Below are positions 21,801 to 25,907 of a stretch of 25,907 nt of DNA, one piece after another (within the stretch, counting starts at the first letter, position 1; each line of letters starts with the position of its first letter). Origin of the DNA: Thermoproteota archaeon (GTDB lineage: Archaea > Korarchaeota > Korarchaeia > B14-G2). The notes beneath the pieces were generated by a model that was not told the origin of the DNA, did no database searches, and worked only from the letters and a program-made list of their open reading frames with translations. The stretch is from NCBI GenBank assembly GCA_003661385.1, contig QMWA01000008.1, forward strand, positions 1-25,907, in the 5' to 3' direction. The position numbers and the translations under genes were made by a program.

Positions 21801-22086
21801 TGCGGTGTGCTATGGCAGGGAGTGGAAGTACAGGAGGAGAGTAGAGAGCTGGGAGTGGAGGCCTCATGGTCTTCTGCTGTTGCTCTTGAAGAGCGGCCCT
21901 AAGACCCTCGGGTACTTGGCTAGGGTATGCAATGCTAGCAGAGATGAGGTTCTTGAGGCTCTTGAGAGCACACGTCAGGTTGTTAAGCTTATTGTCAGAG
22001 GTAGAGGGGTGAGGAGGGTTCTCTACTGCTTGAGATCCCACTTCAATGCTATTCTTGAGGCTCGAGAGCGCAGCAGGCCTCGATGA
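18808..22086 (+). CDS. lhr: Lhr-type superfamily 2 DNA helicase with extra C-terminal winged helices
   Basis: The 1092-residue protein has a complete Lhr helicase core: Walker A APAGWGKTEAA, motif II DEVH in VVVDEVHEFLESKRG, SATIGSP (motif III), LVFTNTRSTAEL, and the QRVGRAGHR motif VI. The Lhr winged-helix and beta-rich regions follow to about residue 770. Lhr unwinds DNA and DNA:RNA forks and is linked to repair and replication restart. Beyond the core, residues from about 790 hold helical repeats that look like at least three more winged helices (about 794-850, 950-1010, 1018-1075). The annotated start is the TTG right after the previous stop; the ATG at 18817 (residue 4) is as likely. It overlaps the convergent radical SAM gene by 38 bases. 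Confidence 0.9.
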   Translation: MVSMGAFSLLCRELREKLAEVGVERETEIQEKAIPLILEGRSVLLIAPAGWGKTEAAVLPVLHMMREVKEAGVKLLYITPLRSLNRDLLNRVARYAHALGFRVGVRHGDTSSGEREAQARHPPDVLITTPESLQAILPGRMMRAALRAVRWVVVDEVHEFLESKRGSQLAVLLERVREVCGGFQVIGLSATIGSPESVAEFLAGGGAKPEVVSLDIGKRVEIRVEYHEPSGEDASSAEKVGVNPWLLARARRIVELAKASGRVLVFTNTRSTAELLSRVIAELSPDVEFGTHHSSLSRDIRVEVESSLKSGFLLGVVCTSSLQLGIDIGELELVVQYGSPRTVTNLLQRVGRAGHRAWKKSSGVVLAETPLDVAESLAIVRLAKRGWLEKPRIPEKPLDVLAVQLAGLTLDGRRSLREVYDVVRRAYPYRKLTVDELKEVVKALGWSEQHGRLVAKRGVWRYYYENLSVISEREEVEVVDDRGQIVGYMDPRFVALYLSEGEAVVFQGKVWIVAEISRDKVKLAPSREHMGEIPWWEGETIPVPKEVADEVFEVLREASEEPGDYARAAESLARYEAVDYQAALSLIKLARGTLQALGVLPSRDIMVAEKVGDSIAFYYPLGRRGAEALGRAAAFKAASLVGRPVGLRISPYGFVIEGVEELSPREALPSPGEFEEALSSSLRYTPLLKLAVSEVAGRLGAREEAEKLLDLSPEQLAAAIDGTALLKQAIGDIQHKYLDAGVAKEVLERIHDGSIRLRVAERDEPTPLFTEVSSRFPEVVRPSSISSLPASGSLRDRVVAELSRSPLSAYELSRRLGAPLKDVLDLLVQLKDEGAVRDVLVPDAMARIWVLRKKGIESARVAVSELIELRSKIRADRISSVSSLIRALDMLGAVSPRRLLKMTGSSSEDFREALQRALESRRAVLVHTLAGGQLILLSEQFSSYVMGVKPFKMSKLSEVTAELLKIMGAATAEELARRLGESTRSVRRSLAELQALGHAVCYGREWKYRRRVESWEWRPHGLLLLLLKSGPKTLGYLARVCNASRDEVLEALESTRQVVKLIVRGRGVRRVLYCLRSHFNAILEARERSRPR

Positions 22087-23011
22087 CGCTGTAGCTCCAC
22101 TTCACTGCAGGCTGGACTATCCCGTCTACCCCCAGCTTGACTGCAGCTTGGTCTACTGCCTTCCTGTACTGCCCTCCTGGCCTCATGCAGCCTAGTACCA
22201 GCCTTTTATCAGGGAACATGAGCCTTGCTGCCAGCATCACCTTAGCTACCTTGTCTACTGGCGGAGGAGAAGCCTCCTTCATTGGTATTCTTCTGCTGGT
22301 GACTAGAGCTAGTAGAACTAGCGTCTGGAAGCTTCTTCTTGAGAGAATTCTGAGAGCATTGACCTCCCCCTTGAGCCTCCCGTAGTACAGCCCTATACAG
22401 ATGTGGGGGGCGTATGGTACGCCTGCCTTCTCCAGGTTTTCTAGGGTCTTTTCGTAGTCTCCGTATGTTATTGATAGGTTTGTCAGCTCTTTGATCGCTG
22501 TGTTGCTTGCTATGAGATCTACGCTGGCTACGTCTACTCTGGCTTTAGCTATCTGCTTAGCTTCCTGGTAGCTGAGAACTCCCGTGTGTATGTTGAATGA
22601 GAGATCTAGCTCTTCTCTGAGCCTCTTTATTACTGGGAGGAACCTGAGGATTGGAACCTTGCCCTCTCTAGTATACCCTCCACTTATCAAGAAGCCCTTA
22701 GCTCCCCTCTCAGCTAACTTTGTGCATACCTCCCAGAGCCTCTCTGGCGACTTAGCTGGATGCATGTGCCTTAGGAAGTAGCCTCCACAGTACTTGCATC
22801 CAGCCTGGCACCATGTGCCTGTGACTGATATCGGCGGGAACTTCGGGTTGGGGAGCTTTACTGGGTAGAATGCATCTACCCTCTTGGGCTGTGCTGCTAG
22901 GGCATAGAGCTCCTCTATGCTGGTTTTGGAGCATATGATGGCTGACGCGGTCTTTAGCGATATGCAGCCCGTAGCCTGGATTTCTCTCCTAGCTTCATCT
23001 AGTAGGGGCAT
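22049..23011 (-). CDS. Radical SAM protein, LipS2/COG1856-like
   Basis: The protein is 320 residues from the ATG at 23011. The radical SAM cluster motif is C-x3-C-x2-C in SVTGTWCQAGCKYCGG (C68, C72, C75), followed by FLRHMHP and the GFLISGGYTREG segment, then NIHTGVLS. This series matches the archaeal COG1856 group, which includes LipS2, one of two radical SAM proteins that together insert sulfur to make lipoate. That fits the lipoate-dependent glycine cleavage T protein elsewhere in the window, but LipS1 is not seen. An upstream TTG at 23032 gives seven more residues; I prefer the ATG because the TATA element TTATAA is centred 26-27 bases before it. Confidence 0.72.
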   Translation of the reverse strand: MPLLDEARREIQATGCISLKTASAIICSKTSIEELYALAAQPKRVDAFYPVKLPNPKFPPISVTGTWCQAGCKYCGGYFLRHMHPAKSPERLWEVCTKLAERGAKGFLISGGYTREGKVPILRFLPVIKRLREELDLSFNIHTGVLSYQEAKQIAKARVDVASVDLIASNTAIKELTNLSITYGDYEKTLENLEKAGVPYAPHICIGLYYGRLKGEVNALRILSRRSFQTLVLLALVTSRRIPMKEASPPPVDKVAKVMLAARLMFPDKRLVLGCMRPGGQYRKAVDQAAVKLGVDGIVQPAVKWSYSVIEACCALEPQE

Positions 23012-23034
23012 TGCTACCGTGTAGCTAGTCAACC

Positions 23035-23040
23035 TTATAA
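23035..23040. promoter_or_regulatory. Palindromic TTATAA shared by the radical SAM and ligase genes
   Basis: TTATAA is its own reverse complement. Its centre lies about 26-27 bases before the ATG at 23011 (leftward) and about 35 bases before the TTG at 23073 (rightward). It predicts a leaderless transcript to the left and one with about a 9-base leader to the right. Confidence 0.55.
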
Positions 23041-23072
23041 CCCTGTGGTGGAGGCTTAAGCTGGGTGTCGAC

Positions 23073-24851
23073 TTGAAGTTCTCAGTAGTGGCCGAGTACT
23101 ACTCAAAGCTTGAGAAGACCACTAAGAGGCTTGAAATGACTGCTCTCTTAACCGACCTCTTCCTTAAGACCCCTCCTAGCGAGCTTCCTAAAGTAGTATA
23201 CCTGACTCAAGGTAAGCTGTACCCTGATTTCGTCGGCATTGAGATTGGGGTAGCTGAGAAGCTCTACCTTAGAGCGCTGTCTCTAGCTTCTGGTGTGAGT
23301 GTTAAGGAGCTTGATGAGCAGCTTAAGCAGGCTGGCGATGTAGGCGTGCTGACTGAGAGGGTGCTGTCTAAGAAGCCTAGCAGCTCTCTAGCAGCGTTCA
23401 TGGGGCTTGCTGAGGAGGAGCTCACCGTCAGCGAGGTGTATGGGACCTTAGATAAGATAGCTAAGGTCTCAGGCGAGGGAGCTCAAGAGACCAAGATAAG
23501 GTACATTGCTGGGCTCTTGAAGAAGGCTAGCCCTCTTGAAGGGAGGTACATCGCCAGGATAATCCTGGGTAAGCTTAGGCTAGGGATAGCTGACATGACT
23601 ATCCTCGATGCTCTCGCTGAAGCCTTTGCTGGAGGAAGGGAGAACAGGCCTATACTGGAGCACGCTTACAACATATCAAGCGACTTAGGGCTTATAGCTG
23701 AGGTTGTAGCTGAAAGGGGAGTTGAGGGGCTCAAGGGGATCAAGCCTAAGGTAGGTGTCCCCATAAGGCCTATGCTAGCTGAGAGACTTCCAACTGCTGA
23801 GGAGATCTTAGAGAGGATGGGGGGGAAGTGCATAGCAGAGTACAAGTATGATGGAGAGAGGATGCAGATACACAAGAGTGGAGACAGGGTTGTGATATTT
23901 TCTAGGAGGCTTGAGAACATAACCCACCACTACCCTGATGTCGTTGAGATGAGCAGGCGGCACATTAAGGCTAGGGAGGCAATAGTTGATGGCGAGTGTG
24001 TGGCTATAAACCTAGATACTGGCGAGATGCTGCCTTTCCAGGAGCTGATGCATAGAAGAAGGAAGTATGGCATCGAAAAGGCTATGGAAGAGTACCCGAC
24101 TGCAGTCTTCCTCTTCGACTGCCTCTATGTAGATGGAAGAAGCTTGCTTAACCTGCCTCTACTGGAGCGTAGGAGGGCTTTAAAGGAGATAGTGGATGAA
24201 AGCGATAGGTTTAGGCTAAGTGAGCACATAATAGCTAGCAGCATAGAGGAGCTTGAGGAGATGTTTGAGCGAGCCATAGCAGATGGATGCGAGGGGCTCA
24301 TAGCCAAGTCTATAGCAGAAGAATCCGTTTACCAGGCTGGTGCAAGAGGCTTCCTGTGGATAAAGTGGAAGAGGTCTTATCAGTCTAAGATGGTAGAGCC
24401 TGTTGACTTAGTCATAGTAGGAGCTTTCATGGGGCGAGGTAAGAGAGCGGGAACCTATGGTGCGCTCCTCCTGGCGGCTTATGACAGCGAGAAAGACCAG
24501 TTTGTGACTGTAGCCAAGTGTGGAACCGGCTTCACAGACGAGGAGCTATTCAGCCTGCCTAAGGTGCTTGAGCCCTATAAGAGGGATAGCAAGCATCCTA
24601 GAGTCTACTCTAAGCTGGAGGCGGATGTCTGGTTCACACCAGCTAAGGTTATAGAGGTTATTGGAGACGAGATAACTCTCTCACCAGTCCACACCTGTGG
24701 GCTAGATGTGGTCAGGAGAGGAGCTGGGCTAGCAATAAGGTTCCCTAGGTTTACGGGGAGGTGGCGAGAGGACAAGGGGCCTGAAGACGCTACTACTGTG
24801 AAGGAGATAGTGGAGATGTATAGGAGCCAGCTTAAGAAGGTCACTGAGTAG
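23073..24851 (+). CDS. lig: ATP-dependent DNA ligase
   Basis: The 592-residue protein is a full-length archaeal replicative ligase. The N-terminal DNA-binding domain takes up about 1-220 (GKLRLGIADMTILDALAEAF is conserved there). The adenylation domain carries motif I, AEYKYDGERMQIH, with nucleophile K258, and VDGECVAI (motif III) and EGLIAKS (motif IV) follow, with WIKWKRSY as motif V. The OB-fold domain ends the protein. It seals nicks during Okazaki fragment joining and repair, in the family of eukaryotic Lig1. The start is TTG; there is no Shine-Dalgarno, consistent with a very short leader from the TTATAA element. Confidence 0.96.
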   Translation: MKFSVVAEYYSKLEKTTKRLEMTALLTDLFLKTPPSELPKVVYLTQGKLYPDFVGIEIGVAEKLYLRALSLASGVSVKELDEQLKQAGDVGVLTERVLSKKPSSSLAAFMGLAEEELTVSEVYGTLDKIAKVSGEGAQETKIRYIAGLLKKASPLEGRYIARIILGKLRLGIADMTILDALAEAFAGGRENRPILEHAYNISSDLGLIAEVVAERGVEGLKGIKPKVGVPIRPMLAERLPTAEEILERMGGKCIAEYKYDGERMQIHKSGDRVVIFSRRLENITHHYPDVVEMSRRHIKAREAIVDGECVAINLDTGEMLPFQELMHRRRKYGIEKAMEEYPTAVFLFDCLYVDGRSLLNLPLLERRRALKEIVDESDRFRLSEHIIASSIEELEEMFERAIADGCEGLIAKSIAEESVYQAGARGFLWIKWKRSYQSKMVEPVDLVIVGAFMGRGKRAGTYGALLLAAYDSEKDQFVTVAKCGTGFTDEELFSLPKVLEPYKRDSKHPRVYSKLEADVWFTPAKVIEVIGDEITLSPVHTCGLDVVRRGAGLAIRFPRFTGRWREDKGPEDATTVKEIVEMYRSQLKKVTE

Positions 24852-24889
24852 CAGATAGCAAACAAGTTTAAGGCTTCTGTCTACTCACC

Positions 24890-24896
24890 TTTATAT
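24890..24896 (+). promoter_or_regulatory. TATA box of the secreted protein gene
   Basis: TTTATAT lies in the 76-base gap behind the ligase gene. It predicts a transcription start near 24919, leaving about 9 bases before the ATG at 24928. An AGGTGG run (24918-24923) lies close to the start codon. Confidence 0.55.
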
Positions 24897-24927
24897 CAGG
24901 GAGTTAGAGCTGCTATTAGGTGGCTGC

Positions 24928-25578
24928 ATGAAGCAGCTTACTGCCATGCTCGTCTTCCTGCTGCTTGCCTCCCAAGCTCTAGCAGCAGGCTACGAGGACA
25001 CCCTATGCCAGAGGTTTGAGCTGCTAGCAGGCCGTGAGATCGTAGTCGTAGCTAACCCTGAGTCGCCTGACTGGGAGTATGCGAGCAGTCTTGCTGAAGC
25101 GCTTACTTCAGCTGGCATGCCCTGTAGGCTCTCCTCAGATCTAGAGTTTGACGTGAGCATGCTTGGAGCTGTGAACATAATCCTCGTCGGAGGCCCTATA
25201 GCCAATAAAGCGACTAAAATGCTTCAGGACAACCTCTCTGTAGTGTTCTACTCTGAGAATGGCAGGATCTTCATGTACGCTGCAACTGTTAAGCTAACTG
25301 GAGCACAGTGGGGGGTAGTGAACATGGAGGAGATATCTGGGTCATGGGTGGTTCTGCTAGCTGGTATAACCAGGAATGGGACTAAAGCTGCTGTAAAGGC
25401 ATTCCTAGAGGCAAAGAACCTCCACCGTGAGGTGGCTATAATAAGGGCTAGAGACTCAGAGTACGGGGTTTACATATGCCTTCCAGCACTTAGCCAGGCT
25501 GAGAAGGAGAGCAGAAGGATAAAGCCTAGGGGAGCAGGTGTAGTTGCAGTAGGGCTGCTTGAGCTAGCTGACGGCTAG
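24928..25578 (+). CDS. Secreted S-layer-like protein
   Basis: The 216-residue protein starts with a clear signal peptide: K2, then a hydrophobic core (LTAMLVFLLLASQ) and the cleavage-like ALA-AGYED near residue 20. The mature part is an alpha/beta domain with REIVVVANPESPDWEYAS, then VNIILVGGPIANKAT (VGGPIAN 87-93). This VGGP-x-x-N segment is seen in archaeal surface-layer and cell-wall-binding-type domains. No second membrane segment is visible, so it is likely released or attached to another surface protein. It is short for an S-layer structural protein and may be a fragment-like or accessory member. It overlaps the convergent Orc1/Cdc6 gene by 4 bases. Confidence 0.68.
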   Translation: MKQLTAMLVFLLLASQALAAGYEDTLCQRFELLAGREIVVVANPESPDWEYASSLAEALTSAGMPCRLSSDLEFDVSMLGAVNIILVGGPIANKATKMLQDNLSVVFYSENGRIFMYAATVKLTGAQWGVVNMEEISGSWVVLLAGITRNGTKAAVKAFLEAKNLHREVAIIRARDSEYGVYICLPALSQAEKESRRIKPRGAGVVAVGLLELADG

Positions 25579-25907
25579 CGTGCCCTTAGAAGCAGCTCCT
25601 CCAAGTCTTTTGCTAGCCTCTCAGCAGGCACGCCATCTAAGTCTATAACCATGGTGTTCCCACGTGAACCTCCACGCTTAGCTACTATATACCTGCATTT
25701 CTCCAGGTACTGCAGCTCCCTCAAGAACTGGCTATAGGAAACCCTCCTCACCCCCATGACCTTGCACATTGTGTTGTACTGGCTCCAGACATCGCCTGTC
25801 TTCACATAAGGCTTCTCTCGGCTCTTCAGAAGGGAAGCTACTGCTAGCAGGATGGTAGCTTGCTCCGTAGTCAGCTCACTAATCCCCCAGCCGTCTCTTG
25901 GACAGAC
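25575..25907 (-). CDS. Orc1/Cdc6 origin-recognition protein, C-terminal part (partial)
   Basis: The frame runs open to the right edge of the window; the last 110 residues of the protein are in view. They include ELTTEQATILLAVASLL, then KPYVKTGDVWSQYNTMCKVMGVR, and YSQFLRELQYLEKCRYI, the winged-helix domain at the end of archaeal Orc1/Cdc6 proteins that binds origin DNA. The AAA+ domain with its Walker motifs lies beyond the edge. An internal GTG at 25805 is not the start, since coding character continues through it. Archaeal orc1/cdc6 genes often sit beside an origin, but no origin-like repeat is seen in this window; one could lie beyond the right end. Confidence 0.82.
   Translation of the reverse strand, partial: VCPRDGWGISELTTEQATILLAVASLLKSREKPYVKTGDVWSQYNTMCKVMGVRRVSYSQFLRELQYLEKCRYIVAKRGGSRGNTMVIDLDGVPAERLAKDLEELLLRAR

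Noticed and set aside
1-25907. CRISPR arrays, tRNA genes, insertion sequences or provirus
   Set aside because: Read through all gaps and found no direct repeats, cloverleaf-like segments, inverted terminal repeats or transposase genes.

Overview
The window reads as a compact archaeal chromosome segment. The evidence is ribosomal protein S17e, an Orc1/Cdc6 C-terminal domain, an archaeal/eukaryal-type ATP-dependent DNA ligase, an archaeo-eukaryotic primase, an Lhr helicase and KaiC-like RecA-fold ATPases, together with A/T-rich TATA-like boxes 25-35 bases before many starts and frequent TTG starts. A TACK-group archaeon is my best guess from the gene set; I cannot fix the lineage from this sequence alone. 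Coding density is very high: no gap reaches 90 bases, and six convergent gene pairs overlap at their 3' ends. I see no tRNA or rRNA gene, CRISPR array, insertion sequence or provirus.

Left part (1-13948), metabolism and housekeeping. A MeaB-type G3E GTPase (partial) overlaps a BtuR/CobA-type corrinoid adenosyltransferase, and a YfcE-type phosphodiesterase follows. Next come a CPBP membrane protease divergent from a PfkB sugar kinase, with the kinase translationally coupled to an unusual protein carrying four tandem HTH units. A KaiC-like ATPase faces a glycine-cleavage T protein. A GlcD-like FAD oxidase and a GlcF-like Fe-S/CCG protein form a two-gene operon facing a class III aminotransferase. 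S17e, a small unknown protein, a coupled NDP-sugar dehydrogenase/ATP-grasp ligase pair and a PUA-domain (MCT-1/Tma20-like) RNA-binding protein complete this part.

Right part (14014-25907), DNA maintenance. This is the most interesting stretch. A 628-residue SMC-family ATPase has head sequences resembling eukaryotic SMC5 but a very short coiled coil and no room for a normal hinge. It overlaps a gene that looks like an ScpA-type kleisin, which overlaps a KaiC-like ATPase. A divergent archaeo-eukaryotic primase (AEP) homolog follows on the opposite strand. Then a tandem winged-helix protein resembling a KITE subunit (ScpB/Nse3 class) abuts an Lhr-type helicase with extra C-terminal winged helices. 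SMC head, kleisin and KITE candidates within 4.8 kb suggest a miniature SMC5/6-like complex, apparently linked to KaiC, primase and Lhr functions. A radical SAM protein (LipS2-like), DNA ligase, a secreted S-layer-like protein and the C-terminus of Orc1/Cdc6 finish the window.

Regulation visible in the sequence: most divergent pairs share one A/T-rich core roughly midway between their starts, at distances that fit leaderless or very short-leader transcripts. Inside operons, genes are joined by stop-start overlaps or short gaps with Shine-Dalgarno-like purine runs.
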